Below, piece after piece: positions 12,111 to 23,489 of a DNA stretch of 64,000 nt (position 1 is its first letter; the number at the start of each line of letters is the position of its first letter). The DNA is from Paramacrobiotus metropolitanus (taxonomy: Eukaryota; Tardigrada; Eutardigrada; Parachela; Macrobiotidae): contig NW_026570254.1 of NCBI RefSeq assembly GCF_019649055.1, forward strand, positions 372,001 through 436,000, given 5' to 3'. The notes beneath the pieces are model-generated. The model ran no database searches and had not been told where the DNA came from. It saw only the letters and a program-made list of their open reading frames with translations. The position numbers and the translations under genes are program-made.

Positions 12111-13918
12111 ATGGATCAGTTTTTTCAGTTTGCGTACTCGGTTGTAAGACGTGCGGAGCGTTATTTAATAGTCCAGAATGGGGATCAGGATCAAGATGGC
12201 GTTGACGGAGCGCTGACGCAGATGGATTATTTGCTTGGGTAACTTGCCCAAACAGCAACGGTTGATAAATTAATTTGTTGGAATTTTGAATGTTTTCTTT
12301 GTTAGATATACGAGAGATATCTGCGAAAATATTCCGGAGGAGCGGACGGTGCAAGCGCAAGAGCTTTTTGATGTGTTAATAAACTACTCCAGTCGCTTAC
12401 GGGATCTACTGCAAGAAGACGAAAACGGGACTGTGTCCGTTTTTCCCATCACGCAGCACACCAAAGTAGATGGAAAAATATTCCTTCCGGAGGATGATTT
12501 AGCTGATCTGCGGTTCGAGGGATTTACTGTGAATGATATTGCTGAGCTGTATGGAGTTTCTAAGAGGACCGTCACGTACAGATTGGCAGATGCTGGCTTG
12601 AATAGGAAAGTAAGTGGATGTGCCAGCATCACGGCACGGTTGGGTGTAGTACTCGTAGATATTTTAGTTCGTTGCAGATTTGCATTGGTGAATTCTTATC
12701 TTTTTTGATTGTTATATACGGTATAAGCAGGCTATGTGTTAATTTAAATTCGTTTGCTTTTTCAGTACTCGGAATTGAGTGATGTGGATTTGGATCGCGT
12801 GATTGTGGACATTTTAAATTCGTTCCCGAACGTAGGATATCGTTACATTAACGGCCAGTTAAAATCAGGAGGTTTAACAGTTCAACGCACGAGAATTCTG
12901 GCTTCTATGAGAAGAGTGGATCCTTATGGCATAGCCAACCGGTTTTTCCATTTTGTTCCTCGCCGCGTTTATTCAAATGCTGGACCGAACGCGTTGTGGC
13001 ACATTGATGGCAATCACAAGTTGGTCCGCTGGGGATTCGTAATTCACGGTATTATTGACGGTTATTCTCGGACGGTTATTTCCCTCGTCGTTGCAACGAA
13101 CAATCGGGCAAGCACAGTGCTGCAAGCCTTCCTCGTTGGTGCTGAAGCTTGGGGAGTACCGTCCAGAGTGAGAAGCGATTGCGGCGGTACAATACCATTT
13201 TTGCGCTTTTGTCAGTTTTGCGATTTTTGCTTTTCCTCAGTGTATTTTTCTTTTTACGAGTCGTCAATTCTCAGTAGTGAATGATCTTACTATTTTTTTC
13301 AAATTAGGAGAAAATTTCGGAGTTGCACGCTGGATGGAGCATTATATGGGGCCGAACCGCGCCAGTATCATTATGGGACCGTCAGTTCACAATCAGCGGA
13401 TAGAACGGCTTTGGAGAGACTTGGGTCGCGTTGTGATTAAATTGTTTCGATCTATCTTCATTCACATGGAAAATATGCGAATTTTGGATATGACCAGTGC
13501 CCGCGACATGATGGTTTTGCACTTAGTATTCACGGAAAGAATTCAGGATAAGCTAAATAGCTTTATTTCCTTTTTTAATAACCACAAATTGCGCACGGAG
13601 GGCGAGAAGTCACCAAGGCAGTTGTTTGTTCTCGGCTGTAATCAGAAGGGATTGAAAGGTTTTCCTCTGGAAGAAATCTTGTCGGCTGATAATGCACTGC
13701 CTGACGCCGACGTGGATGTCGCAGAAAATTTCCCGCAGTACTTAAGAAATCAAGTTGGCCATTCCAGGGATTCTGTCCCGGTGTGCGATATAATCAGCCG
13801 CTTCCCTGTTGAAGCTCAGTTAATTCGGGCTAGTATGGATCTGATGCGGGATGATGGGTTTCATGGAATTCAGGTTTTTTGCGAAGCAAAGGAAATGTTA
13901 CAACATTATTTTGGATAA
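12111..13918 (+). CDS. Intact DDE integrase-core protein (rva_4 / PTHR46791-like), four exons
   Basis: Exons 12111-12238, 12306-12609, 12766-13186 and 13308-13918 join with GT-AG introns of 67-156 nt into one uninterrupted frame of 487 residues. An N-terminal helical region is followed by a helix-turn-helix-like segment (FTVNDIAELYGVSKRTVTYR). Then comes a retroviral-type integrase fold with the acidic triad apparently present: Asp in LWHIDGNHKL, Asp in RSDCGGENFG (the intron splits this motif) and Glu in QRIERLWRDL. This matches the integrase-core family common in fish, cnidarian and arthropod genomes, usually annotated as integrase catalytic domain-containing protein. It may be a transposase or a domesticated host gene. 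No terminal repeats were found around it. All splice phases fit, unlike the damaged genes just downstream. The start was chosen as the ATG opening the first exon that feeds in phase into exon 2. Confidence 0.85.
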
Positions 13919-14413
13919 AGGTAGATATGACAAATCAGTGTATCCGAATTTTAGAAAAACCCGTGGTGTTACTTTCCGTTGATATTACTGATACCGGCAG
14001 AGTTAAAAGCGATAGTTTAGATGGAAGAAGTGAGCTTTATGTCATAGTAAGTGAGCGTTGTAATTTACTGCTTCTGCCGAATTTAAGGTTTTGTAAATTC
14101 TGGATGTGTTGTTTTTATCGTGAAGGCGCAACGCGGCCTGTTGAAAACTAAACATACGGCGAGCATATTAAGTGACAAAAAGGCCGCTGCGCTGACAGAA
14201 AAGTCTAATTTAATACAGTAGTAACTATTACTGCGCATTAAATTTAATACAGTACGCCGCCTCCTGAAAATGTACGTGCCGCCGGTATTGACGACACATA
14301 AATCCGATGAAGTGCTATTCCGTACAGGCTGCTATTAAAATTTACGTCTATAAAGTATGATACATTCACGTGCATTATTTTATTGTCGGAAGTTTTATGC
14401 GAATTGATCCGGT
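13919..14413. other. Gap between integrase gene and piwi fragments
   Basis: An open stretch at 13927-14045 ends in a donor-like GTAAGTGAG and could be an exon. Its translation (EKPVVLLSVDITDTGR) was not recognised. The rest is AT-rich and non-coding. Confidence 0.4.
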
Positions 14414-15845
14414 TTGTTTCTGGTCTCATTCAGCTGCGTTAAGGAGTCCGGCATCCCTGCACGCACGCGGGATCGGTTGACGTGGATCACGCTGCATCAT
14501 TTATCTTCCCATGGCTATGAAGATCGGCAGATGAACAAGCGACGACTCTGTCAGCTGACTGGCATCCAGGATGATTTGCGGGCAAGTTTTGCGGCCATGA
14601 AGGTACCATTTCTCCGCTGATGATTTATTTACTTTTGTATTATAGAAAATTCTGTGCCTAAAAGTGCCTTTTTGAAACTTGAGATGATTGTGGTTGAAAT
14701 TCTGATGTACTTTAGTACACCGTTTAATTAATTCTTTGTAAATTTCAAGTATAACAAAACATTGTAAGGTTGCACAGAGGTTGCGAGTATTGTTGCTTGC
14801 TACACGTACAACGCTTTGTCTGTACTGTGGAACTTTTAGTACTTCAGTACGGCGTTTTGAAATATCGATATTTGATACTGGTTAAGGCGTTTATGTTTGA
14901 CAAATTCACTTTGCTCAGGCCATCGCCATAGCCACCAAACTGAATCCCCAACAGCGTGCGGAAACAATCAAGGGTATTTTAAATGACCTTGACCGAGGCC
15001 AAGAGGCCCAGAAAATTCTACAGACGTTCGGCATCAAAATTAGTAAAGAATTGCTACGTATGCCTGGGCGAGTGTTACAGCGCGAACAGCTTTATCTGTG
15101 GTCAATCACCAAATCCCGTTACTGTTCCGGAAAACGGCGACTGGACGCGTAATACGACCGGTGGAAAGCTTATGGATCCCAGAGGGGCGGAACATTGGAC
15201 CTTGATTTTCGAAAAGCGGGACCAAAAATGTGCGGAAGATTCTGCTCGCGCCTTCCGTGACGCCAGTCAAAGTCTTGGCATGCCGCTCGGAAATCCTCAG
15301 ATAATGATGCTAACTGCCGATCAAAACATCACATATGCCCGTAGCATTGCTAAAGCCGCGGTGGAAAACGAAGTATAATATTTTTCTCTAATAATTAAAC
15401 AAGTTTTTCTATGGATATCACAGTTCTAAACTTGTTTAATCGCTTCGCAGGTCATTATGAGTCGTACACTGGGAAGGTCAGATCGTTTGCGCGCATTTGC
15501 GCAGAAAATCGCTTTGCAAATCAATTGCAGGCTGGGTGGATCCATTTGGCATATGGCTAAAATGCTGACAATGTAAGGCTAAATCTGCTTTTATGAAGAT
15601 AATGATAACAAATTTTGTATTGTTAATTTGTTTTTCAGAAGAAAGATCCAATGAGTCTTGTGGTGATTGGAGTGGACGCCTGTTACGACATCAAACGAAG
15701 AAAAGATTCGATCGCAGCTTTGGTGGCTAGCACGGACGACGATTTCACGCACTGGCATAGTCGTTGTAACTTTCAGCCACCAAAAACGGATTTGGCATCA
15801 GGGTTAAAGTTTTCGTTCGCTTGTGCAATGATTTCGTATGCAAGG
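14414..15845 (+). pseudogene. PIWI-clade Argonaute, linker-MID-start of PIWI (broken)
   Basis: Four exon-like blocks end or start at good splice sites: up to 14602, 14919-15372, 15451-15572 and 15639-15845. The first carries RRLCQLTGIQDDLRASFAAM, the PIWI-clade ELCxLTG linker motif. The second carries IAIATKLNPQQRAETI and MPGRVLQREQ, then the MID region. The third has FAQKIALQINCRLGG, and the fourth has VVIGVDACYDIKRRKDSIAA with the first PIWI-domain Asp. The family makes piRNA-guided nucleases acting in germline transposon silencing. Damage: a frameshift near 15090; a phase clash between blocks 3 and 4; and no exon for the MID 5'-phosphate-binding part between ARSIAKAAVENE and VIMSRTLG. The N and PAZ domains are absent from this locus. 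A true gene with sequence errors is less likely because several independent lesions are present. Confidence 0.8.
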
Positions 15846-15904
15846 GTATGAGCGTTTTAGTAGAACATAAGAGATTTGACTTTCTCAGACGTTTTGCAGG
15901 TAGT

Positions 15905-17640
15905 CCCGGTCAATGCCGTTGATTTATCAAGACCAGTCCATTTCGGAATCTCACATCCATACTCGGAAACACTACAGTATTTTTGATGAAAGTACAGTAT
16001 TGCTGACGGAAGGTCTTGCATTTTTCTTGCGTGCCGTGTATTAAATTATGATTTTATTTTCGTGTTGATATTAATTTATGCTTAAAAAAGTACCTGTTAA
16101 GTATCTCATGGTCAGTCAGCGGTTACGATACTCGTACTGCCGATTACGTTATCCTGTACGTTACCACTACCGTAAAGTCCATGTATTATTTTCCATGGCT
16201 GTATGCATCGGATTGTCTGAATTTGTGAATGTTTACTTTTTTTGTTATGCTGTTTTAATTGTTGTGCAGGTGTCTCAAGCAACAGCTGGTCATTCACGGC
16301 AACGATCGGCATGAGTTCTGGGAATCTGTTTGCGTGTCGGATGTTAAAAAGCAACCGGAAAACAGCGGCACATTAAGTTTGTTATCCAACGAGAGCGGTG
16401 GCATCATTGATGATACGGTGCAGATGAACACCAGTCACGGACATCTCTTCGTAGTTGTTAACGCCGGTTGTGCGGCAAAAGATCTAGAATATTTAACGAA
16501 AAAAGTCTTGGACTTCCAGAAGAAGGGGAAGGGTGCTCAAATGGGCATCGTGACTGTGCAGGAAAGAGCTTTGATTGCAGTTCAAGGTTTGCTGTAACGG
16601 AAATCTGTATTCATAATTGCTGTTCAGGTTCAGTTGACTTATTGCACGTCTTTACGGGTTACGGATTATATAAGTGAGTTCTCACGTTCTGTTTCAGCAT
16701 GACGACGTTTAAAAAACTGTTAAAAGTATGTATTGGCATGGAGTTATCATATTATCGATAAAACAGACTTTTGTCAGTATTGTACCTATTCGGCATTATG
16801 TTAAAGAAAAATCTGCTTTGGTTTTCGTTCGTTTGATTCGAAGTTACGGTCAGAGTGACACTTAACCTTTTGCCGTATATATGTCCTTTTTTCTCTGATT
16901 AGAACCGGAAATGTCAAGAGTTATTCAGCCCGGCTTAAAGGATTCGTTGGATAGCTTGGAATTCCTGCAGACTACGTTTTGTACACTGTACGGATTTGAG
17001 GATGTCGAACTACCAAATGCGGCTACACCGGCGAAGATGGCGTTGAGGCACGTGCTTAGTGCTTACACTATGGACGCTCTAGTGTTCCCATGCATAATTC
17101 AAACTTCAGATATCCTGTCTTTCCATGGACGCTCTAGTGTTCCCATGCATAATTCACTATGTACGCTTTAGTGTTCCCATGCATAATTCAAACTGCAGAT
17201 ATCCTGTCTTTCCAAAGATGCTGCGCCTTTATGTGATATATTGTTAAAGTCGCATGAAGGGCAGGTACGAATGGCTGGTTTGGGAGCCAGGGATTCACTC
17301 CGGCTGGAAGCCGATCTGTGTTTGTCCGGAAACGATATTAACGAACAAGCGACACCGGTAGAAGCTAACCTAACCTGGACGATAGGTAAACCTATTAAAG
17401 CAAGCAAAAAAATTTCAAAGTATTCCAAAAATTTTTTTAATTGTTGGAAATATATGCGTAATTGTAGGAAAACGCCGTCGCAAAGAGGGTGGAATTCCGG
17501 GTGCAGAGAAAATCCTTCCCCAAATCAAAGGGGGGTGCAGAAGAAACGTGTTGGAATTATTTCCACTAGAGCACCTGCCCGAAGTATGAAAACTTGCGGG
17601 CATATTACGCATGACATTGTATGGATGTGATTTATCAAGG
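15905..17640 (+). pseudogene. Aminomethyltransferase (glycine cleavage T protein) pseudogene lying inside the piwi pseudogene
   Basis: AMT blocks run in order. 15907-15990 has SISESHIHTRKHYSIFD. Exon 16270-16586 has NSGTLSLLSNESGGIIDD and VVVNAGCAAKDLEYL. Exon 16903 onward has RVIQPGLKDSLDSLEF, then in another frame KCGYTGEDGVEA. From about 17217, LAGLGARDSLRLEAxLCL-type sequence reads MAGLGARDSLRLEADLCLSG, GNDINEQATPVE and WTIGK, followed by KKRVGIISTRAPARS. The family transfers the aminomethyl group to tetrahydrofolate in the mitochondrial glycine cleavage system. Introns remain, so this is a genomic rather than a retrotransposed copy. It lacks the N-terminus and the C-terminal end, has frameshifts near 17000 and at the G6 run at 17530, a stop after GVEA, and an inserted tandem repeat. 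It is not functional as read. Confidence 0.85.
17072..17217. repeat. Tandem triplication in the AMT pseudogene
   Basis: A 55-bp unit beginning GGACGCTCTAGTGTTCCCAT starts at 17072. A shortened copy of 34 bp starts at 17127 and a third, slightly diverged copy at 17161. The array interrupts the AMT reading frame. Confidence 0.85.
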
Positions 17641-18100
17641 ATGTGGTATCGTTTGCATGTCATCCCAACAATGCTTTTGCAAACTTGGAGTTTGTCCGTA
17701 AAATGTGGAGGGAAAAGTTTCGAAAATGCCTTTTGTGGAGGCAAATTATTACCATGCCAAAGGACATAAACAGAGCTAATGTCTGGCGTTACAGTATTAC
17801 AACGCGCTAAGCAAAAGTATGTAACTGGCTGACCTATGATTCCGTTATGTTTTTGGTTTCGCTGTCGTTCGTTTTTTAGCCTGTGCAAGATAACGGGATC
17901 GTCATAACTGCATTGTTATAACTGCACTCGTTTTTTTGTTACTAATTGTTAGTTGTTTGAGTTAATAATCCTATGCGCAAAAAAACCAAAGGTCCATAGT
18001 TGTATTTGACCGGCGGTTAGCTGTTTGCCGCATAATGTGTTGAATGCATTGCAAATAAAATTCTACCTGTTTTTTTACAAAGCGCATGATGTTATTGCAG

Positions 18101-18504
18101 AAAAATACTTTGCTGAATCCTAAACCAGGAACCGTGTGCGATGAAGGAATTACTCGCCGGGATATGTACGATTCTATCTTGTGCCGCAAAATGTGCGTGA
18201 GGCGTATCACCGGTTCGTTTCATTGTGTGCTGCCAGCCGCCGGAACCGAGGTTGACCGTGGATGACATCCAAGGCTTAAACTGACCGACATACTACCACT
18301 AGACACCGGAACTATTCGTGCCGGCATCTTGCATGGTACGTTCGGAATAATATGTTTCATTTCAGATCGTAGTTGAAATCAATACGCTGTTGATATTTGC
18401 AGTATGCCCGAAAATTGGCGTACCAGAGTGGAGCATGCTATGAACGCAGCAACCGGACACAGCGCTGCTGGAAACATTATTTTATCTGTAAACAGCTGAA
18501 ATAA
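18101..18504 (+). pseudogene. PIWI-clade Argonaute, C-terminal part of PIWI domain (broken)
   Basis: Block 18101 onward encodes NPKPGTVCDEGITRRDMYDS, matching the PGTVVDxxITxPExYDF region of PIWI proteins. Shifted frames then give TVDDIQGL and KLTDILPLDTGTIRAGILH. After an intron with acceptor at 18402 comes YARKLAYQSG, matching the C-terminal YAHKLA motif whose His is catalytic in the family; here it is Arg. At least two frame changes are needed. The block lies in the same orientation as the 5' piwi part, with the AMT pseudogene and about 460 bp of unassigned sequence between them. The part of PIWI between the first Asp and PGTVVD, including YRDGV, was not found. Confidence 0.75.
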
Positions 18505-18549
18505 GATCCGCATGGTAGAAACGGTGTGATTGTATTTTACGGATGTGAG

Positions 18550-18602
18550 TTCGCCATGCTGGATGATTTGCGGGTAAATTCTGCGTCGATGAAGTACTTC
18601 GT
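18550..18602 (+). pseudogene. Second short copy of the piwi linker exon
   Basis: MLDDLRVNSASMK at 18556-18594 resembles IQDDLRASFAAMK at 14564-14602 at both nucleotide and protein level, and the following TGATGATT/CTGATTCATTTACTTTT intronic sequence is also similar. This is a remnant of a second piwi copy downstream of the first. The rest of it was not recognised up to 19 kb. Confidence 0.5.
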
Positions 18603-19073
18603 ATGTCAATTCGCCTCTGCTGATTCATTTTACTTTTTTCCTCAAAATCGTTTCACACGAAAGTTTGTTGTCGAGAATAATACGCGTACGGTAAAAATCT
18701 GCAGTGGAACACGACTAATGCGCGGAAGCCTTTGTTTTATGCCGGCCAAAATTTGCAGACAAATGATTTGCGAGCGGCATGGAAGATCTAAGTTACCGCA
18801 TGTGGGCTGTCTGTTCTTGTTCCCACCTGCATGCCGCTGTAAGCTGCTGAGGCGCCAATGGTTATTTATTCGCAGCTTGCTCGTAGCTGGTCAGTTATTG
18901 CCACGCCTTACGCATGGGCTGCTGTAAGAACTGTTAAAATCATTTTAAGCGGCAGATTCAGATTAATTCACATCATTCGGTTTCTTTTAAAGTGGAGCGT
19001 AGAAACATCGAATTTTATCTAATTTTCGTTGACAAAACATTTTTTCGTTTTGCGTTTCGTGTGTGTGACTAAA
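18603..19073. other. Unassigned spacer
   Basis: No recognisable coding sequence. A frame continues to 18927 but has no known motif and is probably decayed piwi-related or chance sequence. Confidence 0.4.
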
Positions 19074-22000
19074 ATGGTTGATTTTAGCTATAAATGTGGG
19101 GTAAGAGATTGCCCATGTGTGATCCCATTAAAGGCTGACATCGATTTTTCCTGGAGCGGACCGTTGGGCGGGCTTAAATGCAGTGTTTTTGGATGTAATC
19201 ACGAGTACGGTCTGCATATTCGCTGTAGTTTATTGGCAGCTGTTAATCCCGAATTGAATTCAAACATGGGAAACTCCGCTAGCCATCGCCCCCTTATGAA
19301 TGAAAATGAAAATGCTGCAAGTATCACCGGATCCACAACTACAGCCCAGCACGCTGCTATCAGCCCGCAAGGAAGCGGAGCACAAATTGTTCAGCCGCCA
19401 GTTCCTGGAAGCAGAGCTCAGGTTTTCACAGGAAATGCGGGGCAGGGTCAATATCAAGCCTTTAATATGGAACCTTACGGCTTGGGAAGTAGTTCAGTAC
19501 AGCCATTGCGAAACTTCCAGCAGCGTGAGTTGCCATGGAGTACATTTGGCGGTGGACAGCCAGGCATTCCAAGAGCACCGGCACGTGGATCTGTACCACC
19601 TGGATTTTCAAGCAATTCGAATGTAGGAATTTCATCTTTGCCGGTCGGCAGTGGCCGGGGCAGCCGGCGAGGCCGTGGTGGGCAGCAGTATGCAGTCAAA
19701 CGACCCAGAACGGAGGAATTTCGCTCAATGACCAGTTCAAACCAATTCGGACAGCCAGTGAATCAGAGGCCAGTAGTACACCGTAAATATCCATGGAGAT
19801 TTACTTTTTTCGTAGCGCCGAAGGAAATCAGATTCCGTCCCAGCGAGTGGGGTAAGTTTTGAATTTTGTGGGTGTAAGGGTTTTTTATTTGAGCAAAATT
19901 AAAACCTTAAATATTTGTCAGTTTTAATTAAAAATAAAATGTTTGTACGCTAGTTAGTTTTTAACGTACGTTTTATGTTTGAAATGTATACGTTTTTTTA
20001 TAGTGATGTTATTTACAGCGAATATCAGATGGAACTAGATTTCATGCGGAAAGCGGGACTAATTCGGCAAGTTGAGTTTGACGTACTGGAAGGACGTCAC
20101 ATCTATACAAAAATTTCCGAAGCATTTGGCGATTGTCTTGGCAACCAGGAATGGACGTTGTTGAGCCGACTTGATGAGCCGGGAAAGCTAAAGAGTCCGT
20201 TTATTTGGCCAACAGATTTGGATGTTTTATCTCCATCTTGGGCGGATCAAGACTTGTACGTACGAAGTGAAAAATGTTAAACCGTTAATTTCGCATAAAA
20301 TATTCTGTTGGTTTGAACTGTCGCGTACGATTTTTAGATACACCGAGAGGGCCTAAACCAAGCGCGAAGACGCATGTATATCGCTCTAGCTCATGGTACA
20401 CTGAATATCCGCGGGAAATTTTTGAGGAATTTGCTGCGGTAAATAGTTTGTATAAACAAAACGATATGACGTATGCCGCTGTGATAATGTGTGTTTACAG
20501 GATCAAGGAAGAACTGTGGAAGAACTGGATTTACGAAACGTTCCAAGTAATAAATACATCCGAGGTTAAAACTATATTGCTATCGTTACTAAAAAGACTT
20601 TTCCAGCTGGTATCACAAATTCCCGATCCCCTTTTGGTCTGCGAGAAACATCCGTGCTTCTACATCCGCCTTGGGAGTGCCTCCGTGCTTCTACATCCGC
20701 CTTGGGGAGTGCCGGCCGTGCTTCTACATTCGGCTTCGGGAGTGCATCAGTGCATCATCCGGCTTCGGGAGTGCATCCAGTGCATCATCAGGCTTCGGAA
20801 GTGCCTTCGTTGCTTCTACATACGGCTTTGGAATGTCCGCATCAAGGAATTCCTTTCGGGGACGGTTAGACGATACTTCTCCGTCTCCCACCATCTTCAC
20901 CGGATTTGCCTCGCCGTCGTCGCGGTCGATTAATGTTCAACGATAGTGCGTCGTCGTCAATAAAGCACGTCACTTGGTGACTCGGATAACAGCGAAGCTG
21001 AAGAGGAGAAGAAGAACGCTGTCGCGGCCAGTAGTGCCGCAGTTACAGAACAGGTTATTGGCTTTGAACAATTAAATCGAACAAAAATTTATGGTTTTAT
21101 TTCGCAGATTATTGAAGTCGCTGAATTTCCTGAAGTTGATCCAGGCGCAAGTGAAATATCGATTGAAAGCATGAGATCTCGGCTGTGCTTAAAGTTACCG
21201 GTCAGCGACCAATGGTCAAATCCGACATCGTATTTGTTTGGATTAAAGAAGCAGCAACGTACAAAATTTTATCGACTTTTACTATGCGCGTGCTGATGGT
21301 TTGGCTTATGGCGGAAGAATGGAAGTGGAAATGGATGAGTAAGTGTAATAACTTTGCTTTTCAGTTTGAAGATTTTGACATGTACATAAGCGCGCTACTG
21401 TAACAGACACGGGCTGTAACTTGTGAGATGTATTATGTAGTTTATGCACCGGTACTGAAAACTTTATTAAAATACGCCGTGTTAAAGATAACATGCACAC
21501 AAAAGTTTATTCTTGTAGTGCGTCGGATTGGGACGGGCCTTTCAAAGAATGTATCACGGAGCTTTGGAAGGGTTCCGCTCGTACAAGATTCGGATGTTGA
21601 TATTGATTTATTCGAAGTGACTGATGGGATTACTTTGATAACCGGAAAAGCGATTACAACAGAAGGAGGTATCTCGGCTTTGCGGGCATTTGGATTTCTT
21701 CTGCGTGAAGCAATACTTCATGGGAGTCCGTTCCTCAGTGGTTTAATAATTCCGCTTTCCGGTACGTTCTGAACTTGCCAGTAGAAGTGAATGACATTTT
21801 CCGCTTCAACGTTGGAACCGGCGATACCATCAAGGACATCCTATCGGGCACGGGGCCGATCGTCTGGGCAAATGAAACATCCTTGCAGACTTGGGCAGAG
21901 AATCATCCAGCTTTCCGGTAAAATTCGACGAAATTGCCCTATAATATTAAATTTAAGAAAATTGAACAGCTAACAACGTCTCTAAATTGTGGATAGCACT

Positions 22001-22640
22001 GAAATGTTGTATTGCAGACTGTTGCGTTGGTGCAACAAGGACGCCAGAAATTGTGTCGACACATCGCCGAGTATGAACTGTGCGGGAAGCGAGCCTCTAA
22101 TTTGAAATATCTAAGTGAAGGTTTGCTGGCCGGAACGATGGGAAAGGTATGAATCACTGTTTTTGGTTCCTTGTGATTTCCCTTACTTGCAATAAAATCG
22201 TTGTAGGAGCTGAGAGAAATACGTGCTCAATGGAAATTCTTCGAGAAAAGCCTTTATCGAGAATTCGAAGAAGTAGACGATTTGCTGGAAGAGTTTCTGC
22301 CGTACAATGAACATGCCGAAGATATTAGCGATGAATTGATGGCTGAGCAGCTGCAGATTGTGAACTGGTTTGATGAAATTGTCAAACACGACCTGAGCCA
22401 CCATGAACGACGACAACTGCTCCGTTTTGTTACTTCCGGGTACCGCATTCCGGCCACTCGAAAATCGCAATTGTTTTTTCCGTTGGACGAGAAGAAGAAC
22501 GTCGCCCTCAGGCATCTACGATGCAGCCATAAGCTTATGCTGCCCGTCGGATGCGAGTCAAGGACAAACTGCGGCTGCACCTTCGCGAGTGCATTTTATC
22601 TGTGGACAGCGAGATGGCGGGATTTTTCCAGATAAAATGA
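19074..22640 (+). pseudogene. HECT-type E3 ubiquitin ligase-like gene, damaged
   Basis: The first exon (19074-19852, donor GGTAAGTTT) encodes a Cys/His-rich N-terminus (CGVRDCPC, CSVFGCNHEYGLHIRCS, perhaps a zinc-binding module) and a Ser/Gly/Gln-rich linker. Further exons follow at about 20017-20255, 20339-20437, 20600-20945, 21108-21340, 21520-21770, 21775-21920, 22018-22146 and 22207-22640. The 3' part is HECT-like: ALRAFGFLLREAILHG, then QLLRFVTSGYRIP, then the catalytic-Cys motif CSHKLMLP (pattern CxxxLxLP, Cys at 22522) and a C-terminus ending in HLRECILSVDSEMAGFFQIK in a shifted frame. HECT enzymes carry ubiquitin on this Cys before transfer. Exon phases 1 to 2 do not match, the minisatellite region changes frame, and one base is lost or gained near 22550, so the copy is probably inactive. 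It could also be a live gene with assembly errors. Confidence 0.55.
20645..20840 (+). repeat. Coding-region minisatellite (about 24-35 bp units)
   Basis: About seven imperfect units contain GCTTCTACATCCGCCTTGGG or CATCATCCGGCTTCGGGAGT and end in GAGTGC. In one frame they encode SSGFGSAS-type repeats, which continue smoothly into downstream coding sequence (STYGFGMSASRNSFRG). Unit-length changes break the frame at the upstream end. Confidence 0.75.
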
Positions 22641-23489
22641 ACAACGTGTAAGAGAAATTTACTTTATTAATGACTATTTGAATTTTTAACACCTCTAATT
22701 CAACCATAAATCACATAATTAAATTAAATTATTGCTAAATCGCTGTATTTTTTTGAGGATTGTTAAGCGGTAGCTGGGCAGTCGTGTGGAGTGAGAAATA
22801 ACGGATTTGTTTTCGTTCCTGATTTGGGTGGAATAATCAACTAAATTTGGATCCGACTTGAATGGATTACGGAATATTGGACTTCATTTAGTTTTGCAAC
22901 ATGCTGTTAATGGCTTTAATAACCGTTAAGTGGAAATCTGTTTGGTTTTAAAGGAAATTCTCCAGCACAATTTGCTGGCCGCATAGCATATGAATAGCCG
23001 CATGGCATTTGAGTACTAGTTCCTTCGGCAACGGGAATGTTTTTTATGTTCCAGCGTAATTAATTTCAATAATTTGTTATCCGTGTTTCATGTTATGATG
23101 GAGAAACTGAACTGATTTTGATTAAACGCGATGTTCGTCAGCCGAAAATCTGTTACCGGCTACTCGGAGCCAACTGCAATATTTCCACACGAGACTTTCA
23201 AACTTTTAACCGGTACCTATACTTAAATAACATCTATTATCACTCAAGTCTTAAGCGCAGCCCACCTGGATCATGATCTGTTCGGCTCATATTAAAACCA
23301 TCTAACAAATAAAATTGACAGAATTAGGTATGTAAAACACAATTGTAGTAAAGAAATCATTATGACAACGGAATCAAATGCATCAAGAAAACTTCTCGAA
23401 CTGAACACTTCGATAACTGCGGTAATCGGAAATAGCAATCCATTCCACACGGTGCCCAGTTAATGACCGACCTTCCCGCACCTGGCTGC
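22641..23489. other. Intergenic, no gene seen
   Basis: AT-rich sequence with no exon-like frame, tRNA or inverted repeat recognised. Confidence 0.4.

Noticed and set aside
15905-15995. First taken as the piwi YRDGV exon because of IYQD followed by SISES
   Set aside because: SISESHIHTRKHYSIFD matches the AMT N-terminal region much better and is followed by further AMT exons.
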